A stretch of 64,000 nucleotides of DNA, from the NCBI RefSeq assembly GCF_022682495.2, contig NC_071391.1, forward strand, positions 17,707,680-17,771,679, given 5' to 3'. The position numbers and the translations under genes are program-made. Shown in pieces: positions 11,815 through 22,613 of this stretch (its first letter is position 1; every line of letters begins with the position of its first letter). The notes beneath the pieces are model-generated. The model was not told the DNA's origin. It saw only the letters and a list, made by a program, of their open reading frames with translations, and searched no databases. Source of the DNA: Desmodus rotundus (lineage: Eukaryota; Chordata; Mammalia; Chiroptera; Phyllostomidae).

Positions 11815-12010
11815 GTATTTGTTAAATACCAAAAACTGTATGATAAGCATATTCATACCTTATTTCATTTAATCCTAATAATGGCTGTTAGGCAAGTAGC
11901 ATTAGTCTTATTTCAAATCAAGGTAATTGAGGTAAGAGATTAAGTTGCTCAAGATTGCTTAATGTTGATAGCTTAACAGCTATTAAGTAAAGGTTTGAAC
12001 CTAGGTCTGT
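11815..12010 (-). mobile_element. MIR SINE
   Basis: Reverse MIR order: 'TTATTTCATTTAATCCTAATAATGG', 'GTAATTGAGGTAAGAGATTAAG', 'TTAAGTAAAGGTTTGAACC'. Confidence 0.65.
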
Positions 12011-12044
12011 GGGGGTTTTTTTAAGATTATACACATTTCATACA

Positions 12045-12165
12045 TTTTTTTCACATTTTTTATTGTTGTTCAAGTACAGTTGTCTCTATTTTTCCCCCTA
12101 TGACTCCCCCCAACCCCAGCCATCCCCATTTCCCACCCTTGATCCTAACCCTATGATAATTTTTA
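12045..12165 (-). mobile_element. Short L1 3' end
   Basis: Contains 'TTATTGTTGTTCAAGTACAG' followed by the C-rich L1 3' UTR block 'CCCCCAACCCCAGCCATCCCC'. It is nearly the same as the 3' end of the L1 at 62.4 kb. Only ~120 bases of 3' UTR were inserted. Confidence 0.8.
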
Positions 12166-12568
12166 TATTCTTCAGTTACTTCAGAACTGGCTAATGTTCT
12201 CATCACAGTTTAAAAGACAGATTTCTAAAGTTCTTTCTGCACAGGGCCCAGAGATAATGAGATCAATGATAAGAAACTTTCACTTGAAAGATGGAAACAC
12301 ACAAATAGGCAGCTACGGATATGGGGGTTACATCTAGGAAACAGCTGAATGCTGGAGATGATAATCTTGCTGCTGATATTGTATGGAGATGTGAGAGTGC
12401 ATAAGGTGATTGAAGAGAACTATAATTACAAGTCAGCCGAATGTTGTAGTTTCAACTAAGGAGATATTTATACTAATGTGTTGCAAAAGGGAATTAGTCT
12501 AGGAAAGAGGCAGAGAAGGAGATGTTAAAAGTAAAAGCCATTATAAAATATATTGCTATGATATAATA
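12166..12568. other. Unique DNA
   Basis: No feature was recognised. Confidence 0.4.
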
Positions 12569-12580
12569 ATCATCATCACC

Positions 12581-12613
<33 letters not shown>
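12569..12613. repeat. (ATC)n/(ACC)n trinucleotide microsatellite
   Basis: ATC repeats flank a central block of ACC repeats, about 15 units in total. Confidence 0.95.
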
Positions 12614-12614
12614 T

Positions 12615-12715
12615 CACACATAGCACTTGCTATGTGACAGAAGTAGAATAAGAGTATTTACCTGTCTTATGTTATTTAATCTTCATTGCCCTTGTCTGGG
12701 TAGATTATCTCTGTA
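12615..12715 (-). mobile_element. MIR fragment
   Basis: Reverse MIR pieces: 'TAGCACTTGCTATGTGACAGAAG' and 'TTATTTAATCTTCATTGCCC'. It abuts an oppositely oriented MIR. Confidence 0.55.
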
Positions 12716-12719
12716 CACA

Positions 12720-12925
12720 GTCTTAGAGCCTGGCCCTCTGGTCCAAAGCCCAGCTCTGTAACCTGCTAACTTTGTACTCTTGGATCAATCATTTAAACAC
12801 TATCTGCTTCAATTTCTTCATCTGTTGTTTGATAATTGTGAAGATTAAAGTAGTTAGGATATGTAAAGTGCCTGTTACATGGTGAGAGTGTAGTATGTAT
12901 CACCTATTATTACATGTAGGTTGTG
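12720..12925 (+). mobile_element. MIR SINE
   Basis: Forward MIR order: 'CAGCTCTGTAACCTGCTAAC', 'CAATTTCTTCATCTGTTG', 'GATATGTAAAGTGCCTG'. It is a diverged relic. Confidence 0.7.
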
Positions 12926-13780
12926 TTAAAAATATTTGTGTACTTATTAAATGGTCTGAGCTCTTGAAAGCCTCGTGGAATTCATTGTGGAATATTACAA
13001 AATAGTAAGGATATAAATTTAAAAAATAAGATCACACACATACATATCATAATGTGCAGTGACTTGATGGTCCTTACTGAATAGTGGGTAGACAGGTTTA
13101 GCAAATAGAGTCTGTATGACATAGAATTAAAGTATCAAAAAATATAGTCAACCAATATTTAAGTGTCTTTAATAATTTGACTATAATATTAGCCTCTAAG
13201 TAATGAGGAATAAAGGTAGCCAGTTGCAAATCATATCTTTAGAAAGTGAAACAGAAAAACATAAGATGTTACTTTAAAAAGACAATAATTCATGCCAACT
13301 TATTTCAGCTGCCTACTACTTATTAGACATTGAGCTATATATGCATTCTAAATTTGACTAAGCTGTATTTTGTACCTTCAAGAAGTTTAAGCTGTGTTGA
13401 GGATAATCAAATTAATGTGAGCAAAGAATTTTAAAATGAGAGATAATGTCATTCATCAAAAGATAGTTCACTGATAACAATTGTAACTGAATAAAAATAA
13501 ATTAATTAATTAAAAAATAAATAAAACAAACAAAAATATAACAGGTACTACATATTTTTATTAGAGAGAGGGAATGCAATTGTTGATGAGAAAAATAAAT
13601 CTCCTAATGAGCAACAGATAACAGGCAAATAACAAAAATAAAACACAAACAATAAAGCAATAAATATGTGGGATATTCGTATGTAAAATATGTTCAATCA
13701 CACAAATAAATAACTGCAAATTAAAGTAGCAGCAAGATTTCATTTTGCACCAATCAGCTTGATCAAGAATACATTATTTT
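12926..13780. other. Unique AT-rich DNA; weak L2-like patch and A-rich tract
   Basis: A reverse L2-like pattern ('GCCTACTACTTATTAGACATTG… CTTCAAGAAGTTTAAG') may lie at 13,290-13,400. From 13,480 to 13,760 the plus strand is strongly A-rich with AATAAA-type runs. Confidence 0.4.
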
Positions 13781-13960
13781 GGCCCTGGCCAGGTTGCTCA
13801 GTTGGTTAGAGCATCATCCCAATATGTCAATGTAATAAGTTCAATCTTCTCCAGTCAGGGCACATACAAGAAGCAACCAATGAATGCATAAATAAGTGGA
13901 ACAACAAATCAGTGTTTCTTTCTCTCTCTCTCTCTCTCAAATCAATCAATAAAAAAAGAA
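13781..13960 (+). mobile_element. VES SINE (bat tRNA-derived)
   Basis: Begins 'GGCCCTGGCCAGGTTGCTCAG' and has the A-box-like 'TTGCTCAGTTGGTTAGAGCATC', then 'CCAGTCAGGGCACATAC', 'CAGTGTTTCTTTCTCTCTCTC' and 'AATCAATCAATAAAAAAAG'. This is the layout of chiropteran VES SINEs. The B box (AAGTTCAATCTTC) is degraded, so Pol III activity is unlikely. Confidence 0.9.
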
Positions 13961-13967
13961 TAAGTTA

Positions 13968-14003
13968 TACTGATGAAAATATTTTTGAATATTTTCATCA
14001 GTA
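13968..14003. repeat. Perfect 16-bp inverted repeat (hairpin)
   Basis: Arms 13,968-13,983 (TACTGATGAAAATATT) and 13,988-14,003 are exact reverse complements around a 4-base loop (TTTG). It begins only a few bases past the A-rich tail of the VES SINE. Confidence 0.95.
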
Positions 14004-15229
14004 CCATCTTGTTAGAAGAGAATGAGTTGATCTAATCTTTCTGCAGAAGATTTTTTATATAACTTGCATAATTAAAAGCAAACATTTGCAATTAAAAACA
14101 AAGAAATAAATGAAGGAAGGAAAAGGTTGAAAGGAGGAAGCAAAGAGAGAAGAGAGGTCACTTAATGGTCTTCAAAAGTTAAGTTTTTAAAGTTTGGTAA
14201 GAGAGTTTGTTCTTCACATGATATCTAAATCAGTTATTTAATTGAATCAATTGATGCCTTGGGAACTAACCAAAGACATTGTTTTGGTGCTGAATAGACA
14301 CATCCCTGTTTTGTTTTATATTACATTTTATTTTTGTCTCAATATCCTTTTTTGATAAAGTAACTGGAACAGTAAAACAACAATCTTGAGATATATATGG
14401 ACTTCAACAACTTTTAAAATTCTCAATGGCATAATATCCTACTTTCTGTGACAGCTTTTAAATAATAGTAACATGTTTTGCAAAAATAGATGTGGTATAG
14501 TTTTACATTTGAGGTATGGCTGTTGAAATAGAATTCACTTTTTAAAAAGATTTGGGTGTATTCTTTTTACCAATTATTTCAATTCTGTAAATAATACAGT
14601 TATTTTATCTAAAACCCTTAAGTTATTTTTTATTTCCAGTTATGGATTAATAGTTACTTCAGAAACTGAAATTATGTAGTATATTATTTTTGTAAAGAGA
14701 TAAACCAGAAAATATTTTTATATTTAAAAGGATAAATGCTTTTTAAAATTTCTATTTGATTTATTTAAATAACAAATGATTAAATGGAGTGATTCTTTCA
14801 TACAGTTTTGCAATACTGAATAATTTAGATTGAGGGGTATTTTTCTTCTTGAAACTATTAATTTCACATTTCCAGGAGAGTGAACTTTCTTGAAAAAGAA
14901 CAATGAAACTGTAATGTTCATATACACACGAGAAATATAGGCCTATAAAAACATAAACACCCAAAGCAAAAGGCATCATCTACATTGTATGGAAATGCCC
15001 ACATGTTTACAATCACATGACTACAGATTAAAGTCTTTAGCCTTTCAGGGAAAACAACAATAGGACAAAGTGTTTCAACTCTTTTCTCTACCTTCACCAG
15101 ACAGGCTGCAGACCTGTTCTTGTGTAGTTTGCATGTTGCTCACCATTAACCCCTATTGAGAAAATAAAAAAGGCAGAGCATCTCTGAGTCTCTGTTAAGC
15201 TTTTCTTTCCCATGGAGTGTCACACTAAT
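14004..15229. other. Unique AT-rich DNA
   Basis: No repeat or exon was recognised. Short open frames on the minus strand near 14,724-14,979 carry no recognisable domain. Confidence 0.45.
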
Positions 15230-15760
15230 GCTGCCCTACAGGGAGATAATGAAAGAACCTTAGTCGAACACCGTGGGTCGGAAAGGAAACATGACAGCAG
15301 CGCATTGCAGCAAATTGTACTTAATGAGCTTCTTAGCACTGGGAGAGTGACTCTTTGAAACAGAAGCTATTTCAATTGAGATCATTTTGACGATAATTAA
15401 ATCATTTTACATTTACCGCGGGGACAAGTTTAATCTTAATTAGACACTTTTACGGGGAGGTGAAGCCACATGATTTATATTTTCTTGATCATATAGTGTG
15501 AAAGATTCATAATATAAAGGATTAAAAAACAATATGGCTGTTCTTTCAGGGGAAAATGAATGTGCATATTGTCGGTCATTATGAGCATGCGTTGAGCAGA
15601 ACAACGTCAGTGACTGGATGTTGGCATCGATACATGCATGTCTGTAAATGGATAAAAGAAACCAAAATATGATTATTTTGTCCTCTACTCCGTGGCTTTT
15701 TCTTAAATACTGAAATTGTGCTTTGTGTAAAGGATTATCCAATTAAGGGACAAAACTGCA
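15230..15760. promoter_or_regulatory. Conserved-element-like block (candidate enhancer, unverified)
   Basis: The block is free of recognisable repeats and combines AT-rich homeodomain-type cores (ATAATTAAATCATTTTAC, AATCTTAATTAGACAC) with unusually many retained CpGs for this AT level (GTCGAAC, ACCGTGGGTCGG, TTACCGCGGGG, TTACGGGG, GTCGGTC, GCGTTG, ATCGATAC). That texture is typical of deeply conserved non-coding elements near developmental genes. It is a pattern-based inference only. Confidence 0.3.
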
Positions 15761-15844
15761 AATCAAAATGAATTTATTATATGGCTCCTGGTTTTGGTAG
15801 AAAAGTGCACTTGAATTGGATTCACGAGATAATTCAAGCATTAA

Positions 15845-15965
15845 CTCTGTTGTTTGCTAGCTTTTTAATGTTGGACGAGTAACTTAATCTCCCTGGACCA
15901 CATTTTATTCCCCCTAAACCAGTACTATCTACCTTTTAGAGTTAGTATGGTAATTACATAAGATA
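15845..15965 (+). mobile_element. MIR fragment
   Basis: Forward MIR landmarks: 'GAGTAACTTAATCTCCCTGG' and 'TAGAGTTAGTATGGTAATTACATAAG', in the core and 3' half. Confidence 0.55.
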
Positions 15966-16904
15966 AGAATGTGAAATTACATTGCAAACTTAAGATTGAT
16001 ATATAACTAACTTAGTGTTAATGAAAAGACACTGTGATTGCGACATTTCCATAATTTATGCTACATGGTGCTAAGATTTCATCTACTTAAACATTCTTAT
16101 TTCACACACTATGTGCCTGTATGAAAGTGAGTGAAAATACAATAAAAGGAGAAGAACAATAAACACCAATCTATGTTTCTATAATTGGTGTTTTCCCAGC
16201 CATGAAATATCCAAAGATTGTCTCATGTTTAAGCTAAGTGACATGACAGGAAGGTGAATGGCTCAAGGGATTTCTCGAGGATTAATCTGTTTGGCATTAG
16301 ACACTAGCTGTGAGTCTAAGCAAGGTTATCTTCAATCAACTAAGACATTCAACCATTTCCCAGGAACTGAAACATTTGAAAAGTATACCTCCTATTAATT
16401 TCATGTGGGAAAATGGCTGCTCAAGGGATACCGTGGAGCGTAAACCAATAGGAGATATTGGATAATGCTATGAATTTTAAAGCCAGTTTAACAAAAACAA
16501 TTTTTGCCTAAAATAACTTTTTTTAAAAAAAACAGATTTTTCAAACTATATTTTTAGAAATTTTATCTCTATGTATATTTAATATGGGACTCTGTTTTTA
16601 TTCTTAAGCACCTCAATAAGATATCGTAACAGTGGTAGGTCTATTGTGAATACCCTAGAAACCAAAATAGTTGTGTTGTTTAGTGAACTGTTACTTATGC
16701 AAGTGGATATAATCCTGTCACTATTTCTTAGAATAACCTTTATGTAGATAGTCATTGCATGTTCATGTATGTTTCTTTGTTGTATCACTAACATCTAGCA
16801 CATAATTGCTCTTATTATTTGAATAAATAGATTAATTGTAGGGGTATTATTTGTAAGGCATTAAATGGATATGCTTTTAAAGCTTCCACCGTTTTTCTAT
16901 TTAC
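15966..16904. other. Unique AT-rich DNA
   Basis: No feature was recognised. Confidence 0.45.
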
Positions 16905-17070
16905 TTAAGTCAGAGGCAGCATGGTACCGGGGAAAATGTACTAGATTGGACTGGATTCTAACATTCCTCATTTACGTCCTATGTGTCCTTGAACAAATTA
17001 TAGAACCTCTCTTAGTTTTGGTACCTTCATAAGGAAAAAGTTGGATAAGATAAACTTTGAGTTTCTTTCA
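16905..17070 (+). mobile_element. MIR-type SINE, diverged
   Basis: 'AGAGGCAGCATGGTACCGGGG', 'GTCCTTGAACAAATTATAG', 'CTTCATAAGGAAAAAG' and 'TTTCTTTCAACTTAG' follow the order of a MIR-class element. Confidence 0.5.
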
Positions 17071-18658
17071 ACTTAGGTGATTTAAAAATATTGTTATGTT
17101 TTCTATAAGACGGCTGGCCACTTTCTCTTCTGGGCTGAGTCAATCTTTGTTTAGCCATTTGGTGTGTTTTACCAGAGATGATTTGACATTTCTGGACAAT
17201 TTTGAAATAGATCTATGGCTTTGGAGAGAATGAAGACAATTCACCATATATTTGCTACAAGTCTTTAGTGCAAGATCCTCTTGGAAATGCTTCAAAACTC
17301 TTCAAACTTCCAGAGGTTGTAATGAATAGAGTTTGAGTAGGAAAATCCGGGCTTTGGTTTCATTCTGTCTGCTGAGCTATGGGGGCGTTGGGGAGGAAAG
17401 GGTGAATTAGGGGAGGATTGTATGGTTAGAGGACTCACCCATCAAAATCTGCCTTTGGTATTCTTTCATCCAATTTCATCTTAGTGGTGTCATTTTTTTA
17501 TCTTCCTTCTTTCCAAAAACTTTCCCTTTCTCTTCTTTTTCTTCTCTCCCTTTTTCCATTCTTCTCTTGAAAATAAGATATGTGTGGGAGAAGAAGGACA
17601 ATGTATGAGGCAGAATTGGTGAAGATTAAACAAGGGAAATCATACAAGGAAGGAATGATCTCCTTGATCTCTGCCTTGAATGGAATAGGATTTTTCTCCA
17701 AAGCCAAGAACTGAGAGAATACAGAAGAAATAAAAGTAAGTGAGAAACTTAGGAAGAAATTTCAATCTCATGAAAACCGTACTAATGAGATAACATTGTG
17801 TAACTGTCAGAAGAGCAAAGCTTTTAGAATAATCATAAATGTCGTAAAGATGAAGGTGAAAGGGGTGTCCTTTTGCACTATGCTGCACGACCATAGGGAA
17901 AGCAATTTTTAAAAAAATGGTTTTGATATTCTTAAACATGTTATTATGAGTATAACTTTTAAACATCACAGACAAGGACAAATATCTAGTTCAAGAGTAT
18001 TGCAAATGCTTTTTAATAATAGCAAGAAAGGTGGAAATAACTAAGGTCAAAAGTAGGAGATCTGTTCAATATAATTGTACCTCCATATGACAGAATGTCA
18101 TACAGTCATTAAAATTATATTTCTAAACAATGTATAAAAGGGAATATGGTCACTCTAAGTTATTGAAAGAGAAAAAGAGTAGTCAAGTGTGATTCAGAGG
18201 TTATCAAATATATTTATGATCAGAAAATGAGAGAAAATATGTTGCATCATTAATCACATCAAAGTGTTTTTATTAACTGACTTTTTCTCCATTGCTTATT
18301 TTAATGTCCTCAAATTTTCTATATAAAAACATTAAAAGAAATTACTATTAGAGAATTACATGTTCCTTAGTTAGAAAATAACAATGTATGTTCAAGTAGT
18401 GCTTTATAGTTTGAAAAACATTTTCACCTATACCATTTGATTGGAATCTAAAAATAACCAGTCTCCTTTAAAAGATAGTGTGCTCTGTGACACTCAAGTC
18501 ATTTCCTAACACTTAGTTCAATGCCACGCTTTTATGAAGTCTTTACTAAATCTGCCATTTACTACCGTTTAGATAATGTTTCACTCATTTGTGTTCTATC
18601 AAAGCGTGAGCCATACATACGTTTATTCAGTGAATAAATAAAGAAATGAGGATCCCAA
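17071..18658. other. Unique DNA; weak L2-like stretch near its end
   Basis: No exon was recognised. 18,490-18,650 has a faint forward L2-like texture ('CATTTACTACC… TTTATTCAGTGAATAAATAAAG'). Confidence 0.4.
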
Positions 18659-18993
18659 TGCTATATACTGAATGTGCTGTCCCCCTGTCCCAAATTTGTA
18701 TGTTAAAATATGATCTCCAATTGGTGGTAGGGCCTTTGAGAGGTTGTTAGGTCCTTCAGATGGTGCCCTCATAAATGGAGTTAGAGTTCTTATAAAAGAT
18801 ACCCAACAGGGGCTAGCTTTGTGCCATGAAAAGTTGCAAGGAGAAGAAACAAGAAGTAGGCTCAGGTCCCTTGAATCTGCTGGTCCCTTGATTGTAGACT
18901 TCCAAGCCTCTAGAACAGTGAGAAATGATGTGGGTTGTTTAAGTCACGCAGTCTATGGCATTTTTGTTATAGCAGCCCAAGCTATCTAAGACA
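18659..18993 (+). mobile_element. MaLR solo LTR (MST/THE1-like)
   Basis: Begins TGCTATATACTGAATG and ends near '…GCTATCTAAGACA'. It contains 'GGTGGTAGGGCCTTTGAGAGG', 'GGTGCCCTCATAAATGGAG', 'GACTTCCAAGCCTCTAGAACAG' and 'GTTATAGCAGCCCAAG', the standard MaLR LTR order. It is shorter than the usual ~400 bp because of internal deletions. No internal retroviral sequence is present. Confidence 0.8.
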
Positions 18994-19019
18994 TCAATAA
19001 CAAAAATGCCTCATAGGCA

Positions 19020-19150
19020 AGTTACAGGATAGTCATTATTTTCTTCACTTTATAGAGGAGATATTGAGGCTCAAAAAGTTTTAGTTACTTCCCCAAATGT
19101 CAGAATCCTGAGAATCCAAACTAAGATACAATTTCCTTGATTCCAAACGT
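19020..19150 (-). mobile_element. MIR fragment
   Basis: Reverse MIR landmarks 'CTTCACTTTATAGAGGAGATATTGAGGC' and 'CAGAATCCTGAGAATCCAAAC'. Confidence 0.6.
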
Positions 19151-19424
19151 AGCACTCTTTCTAATATTCTAAAATTTGGAACCATGGGGCCATGAGAATT
19201 AATAAGAAGTAAAAGAATCATCAAGTCTCTTTCCAGGTTTGTATTAGTCTGAAAAAAGTATTATTTCTTGAATTTGATTAATTTATACAAATGTTTGGAG
19301 TTACTCTCCACGTGTAGAAATGAAAGATAGTTGAGGGTAGAAATTTGCTCCTTTCCTTAGAATGCTTGAGGGAAAGAAACTGACAGAAAGAGGCGAATAG
19401 AGGATAAACAGAGATACAGTGGGG
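19151..19424. other. Unique DNA
   Basis: No feature was recognised. Confidence 0.4.
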
Positions 19425-19930
19425 GTTGTGGCAAATCACAGCCCTCCAAAGACGCCCATGTCCTAATCCCTGGAACCTATGAATACATTTACCCTACATG
19501 GACAAAGGGACTTTGAAGATGTGATTAAGTTAAGGTCTTGGAGATGGGAGGATTATTCTGGATTATCCAAGTGGGCCCAATGAAATCCTGAATGTCCTTG
19601 TAAGTTACAGAGAGAGGGAGGGCAGGGGGACAGTTAGAGAAGGAAATATGATAACAGAAATAGAGGTCAGAATGATATAATTGCTGGCCTTGGAAATGGA
19701 AGGGGGCCATGATCAAGAATGTGGAAAGCTTCTAGAAGCAGAACAGGCAATGAGCTTGATCTCCCCATAAGGCTCCAGAAAGGAATGAAGCCCTGTTGAC
19801 CCCATGAAGGTAGCCCCGTGGGACCCATGTCACATTTCTGACACTCAGAACTATAAGATAATAAATTTATGATGTTTTTAACCATTACATTTGTGGTAAT
19901 TTCTGAGAGCAGCAGTAGGAAACTAATAAA
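19425..19930 (+). mobile_element. MLT1-type MaLR LTR
   Basis: Diagnostic order: 'AAAGACGCCCATGTCCTAATCCC', 'GGGACTTTGAAGATGTGATTAAG', 'GGATTATCCAAGTGGGCCCAATG', 'GTTACAGAGAGAGGGAGGGCAG', 'GGGCCATGATCAAG' and 'AGCAGTAGGAAACTAATA'. It is a solo LTR with no internal sequence. Confidence 0.8.
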
Positions 19931-19974
19931 GGGTTGTTCCTTTTTCACTCAGTCTTTTTTCCTTTGTTCCATTA

Positions 19975-20115
19975 CCCTAGACTCAACACACTTGTTCTGG
20001 TGACACAATGACAATCCAAAGCAGAGCTGTCTCTGCCTTCAGGGAACATTGAATCTGGCAGAGCAGGACAGAAAACACATAAAACTACATGAATATGGCA
20101 GGAACATGAGTGCTA
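19975..20115 (-). mobile_element. L2 LINE 3' fragment
   Basis: Matches the reverse of the L2 3' region: 'CAGAGCTGTCTCTGCCTTCAGGGAACATTGAATCTGG'. Short and old. Confidence 0.5.
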
Positions 20116-20587
20116 CAGAAAAAGTGAAAGTAGATGATCAAAAGAGACTGAATAGAATCATTGGATGATTAAATAAATAAATGGAGCCAACATATGCAAA
20201 ATTCCTGCTCTTACTTGGTGTCTCATCAGGATATTTTAGCAAAGTGGGTGATTTCCTTCATAAAGCTTACTTAGCATTTTGTTCTTTTCTTTTCATTGTA
20301 TTAGAGTTAGTCAATGAGTTCTAATGTATAATATGTAATCATACACTATGCATCTAACACACAATATCTACACTACATGTATTTGAGAATGAAGAATTAC
20401 TGGAAATGAGGGGTAGGAATACAATTAGGGAAGAAAAATATGTAGAAAATAAGCAGGAAAGTCTGGAAATATAAAAGAACCTAAGTAAAAAAAAAAAAGG
20501 AAGAAGGCTAAGAAAATGATGAAAGAGTATAAGACTGTTATTCAAGAACAAAGCTTAGTGGGTGAACGCAATACATAGAATTCTCAT
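20116..20587. other. Unique AT-rich DNA
   Basis: No feature was recognised up to the HAL1 target duplication. Confidence 0.4.
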
Positions 20588-22613
20588 AAAGAAGCAAGTC
20601 TACTTCTGGTCAACATGGAGTTGTAAGTAGACACACTTCACCTCCTTGCATAACCGTAAGAAGGATCACAACTAGCCTAAAAATAAAATCACCCAGAACT
20701 GCCAGAAAATTGAACTGTATGGAAGTCCCAAAACCAAAGATTTAAAAAAGCCATTTTCAGCCAGGCAGGTAAGAGGGGAAGAGACAGGGAGCCAAGATGC
20801 AGAAGATGTGGTGTGGCAGCAGCGGTAGCAACTGTGGCACCTGGAGGAAAGGACAGTCCCACATTCACATGTGGTGGATAAAAACTTGGAAGGACGCTTT
20901 GGGAGCAAGTGATCCCAGCCCCAGGCCGGACTGCACAGCCCAGGGTTCCAATGCTAGAAAAATAACTTCTGGCTGTAAAAATCTGTGGAGGTTGGGGTGG
21001 CAGATGAAACTGCTTGCCTCTCAGGAGAGTCCATTTAAAGGGCCTGTGTGGTTCTAGAATGTACACAAACCCATCCATTCAGGGTACTGCCACTGGGGCA
21101 GTAGCAAGAAGGGTGCTCGTCACGTATGGGAAGGGAGTGAAGTGACTGGAAAGGGGGTGAGTGCTGACCAAGCCTCCAGCAGCCACAGAGTGACTTTGGC
21201 CCCACTCTGACCTCTCCCCCACAAAACGGTGAAGTGGGTTGACCCAGCCTGGTGAATACCTAGGATCCACCCCATACAACTTAACAGTTGTGCTAAGGCA
21301 GGGAGCAAAGGTGCTCTACCTAATACACAGAAACAAACACAGGGAGACTGCCAAAATGAAGAGACAAAGGCATATGGCCCAAATGAAAGAACAGAACAAA
21401 ACCCCCAGAAAAGAACTAAGCAAAACAGAGATGGCCAACCTATTAGATGCAGAGTTCAAAACACTGGTGATCAGAATGCTCAGAGAACTCAATGTGTATG
21501 ACAAAAGCATAAGGGAAGAAATGAAGGTTATGCAGAGTGAAATAAAGAAAAATCTGTAGAGAGCCAACAGTGAAGGGAAGTAAACCAGGGTTCAAATCAA
21601 TGATTTGGAACATAAAGTAGAAATAAACAACCAGAACACAATGAAGAAAGAATTTTTTAAAAAAACAAGGAGAGAATAAAAGACTCTGGAACATCTCCAA
21701 AAGAGTCAACATCTGAATCATAGGGGTGCCAGAAGGAGAAGAGAAAGAGCAAGAATTGAAAACTTATTTGAAAAAATAATGAAAGAAAACTTCCCTAATT
21801 TGGTAAAGGAAATAGACATACAAGTAGAGGAAGCACAGAGTCCCAAACAAATTGGACCCAAAGAGGACCACACCAAGAGACATCATAATTAAAATGCCAA
21901 AGGTTAAAGAAAGAAAATCTTAAAAGCAGCAAGGGAAAAGCAGAGAGTTACCTACAAAGGAGTTCCCATAAGACTATTAACTTATTTCCCAAAAGAAACT
22001 TTGCAGGCAAGAATGAACTAGCAAAAGTATTCAAAGTGATGAAAAGCAAGGACTTACAACCAAGATTACTCTATCCTGCAAAGCTATCATGTAGAAGGGC
22101 AGGTAAAGTGCTTCCCAGACAAGGTAAAGCTAACAGCACTCATCTTCACCAAGCCCTTATTATATGAGATGTTAAAGGGACTTATTTAAGGAAAAGAAGA
22201 ATATCAAAACTATAAACAGTAAAATTACAATAAACCCATGACTACCCAAAACTGAATCTAAAAAACAAAAACAAACTAAGCAAACAACTAGCAAGCAAGG
22301 ACAGGAATAGAATCATATATATTGAGATCATTTGGAGGGTTATTAGTAGGGAAGGGGAAAGGGGAGAATAGAGGAAAAAATAAAGGGATTAAAGAGTATA
22401 ATTGGTAGGTACAAAACAGACAGGGGGATGTTAAGAGTAGTATTGGAAGTGGAGAAGCCAAAGAACTTACATGCATGACCCATGGACATGAACTAAGGTG
22501 GGGGGGATTGCTGGAAGGAAAGAGGGTACTGGGCAGAGGGGGGCAAAGAGGGAAAAATGGGACAACTGTATAGCATAATCAATGAAATATATTTAAAAAA
22601 AGAAGCCAGTCTA
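20588..22613 (+). mobile_element. HAL1 (half-L1) retrotransposon, near full length, with target duplication
   Basis: The element body is 20,603-22,598. It has a GC-richer 5' region, a single ORF1-like region and a 3' region ending in 'GGGACAACTGTATAGCATAATC' and an A-rich tail. No ORF2 sequence follows ORF1, which defines HAL1 rather than L1. A 15-bp target duplication with one mismatch flanks it (20,588-20,602 and 22,599-22,613; AAAGAAGCAAGTCTA and AAAGAAGCCAGTCTA). Mobilisation would have needed L1-supplied reverse transcriptase. Frameshifts and stops make it inactive. Confidence 0.85.
21356..22189 (+). pseudogene. HAL1 ORF1 pseudogene (L1 ORF1p-like RNA-binding protein)
   Basis: Starts at the ATG at 21,356 and is open for 67 codons before a TAG at 21,557. 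The N-terminal part has the L1 ORF1p-type 'EMANLLDAEFKTLVIRML' block before the coiled coil. Beyond the stop, the equivalent of the RNA-recognition and C-terminal domains continues in several frames. The nucleotide block near 21,900-22,080 ('AGCAGCAAGGGAAAAGCAGAG', 'TTGCAGGCAAGAATGAA', 'CCAAGATTACTCTATCCTGC') matches the end of mammalian L1 ORF1. The likely original stop is TAA at 22,187. Intact ORF1p would form a trimeric nucleic-acid chaperone. Confidence 0.8.

Noticed and set aside
12569..12613. Regular array considered as CRISPR-like or minisatellite
   Set aside because: It is a plain trinucleotide microsatellite, and the genome is mammalian.
20689..21078. 129-residue minus-strand frame
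   Set aside because: It is antisense to the GC-rich 5' region of the HAL1 element and has no recognisable domain.
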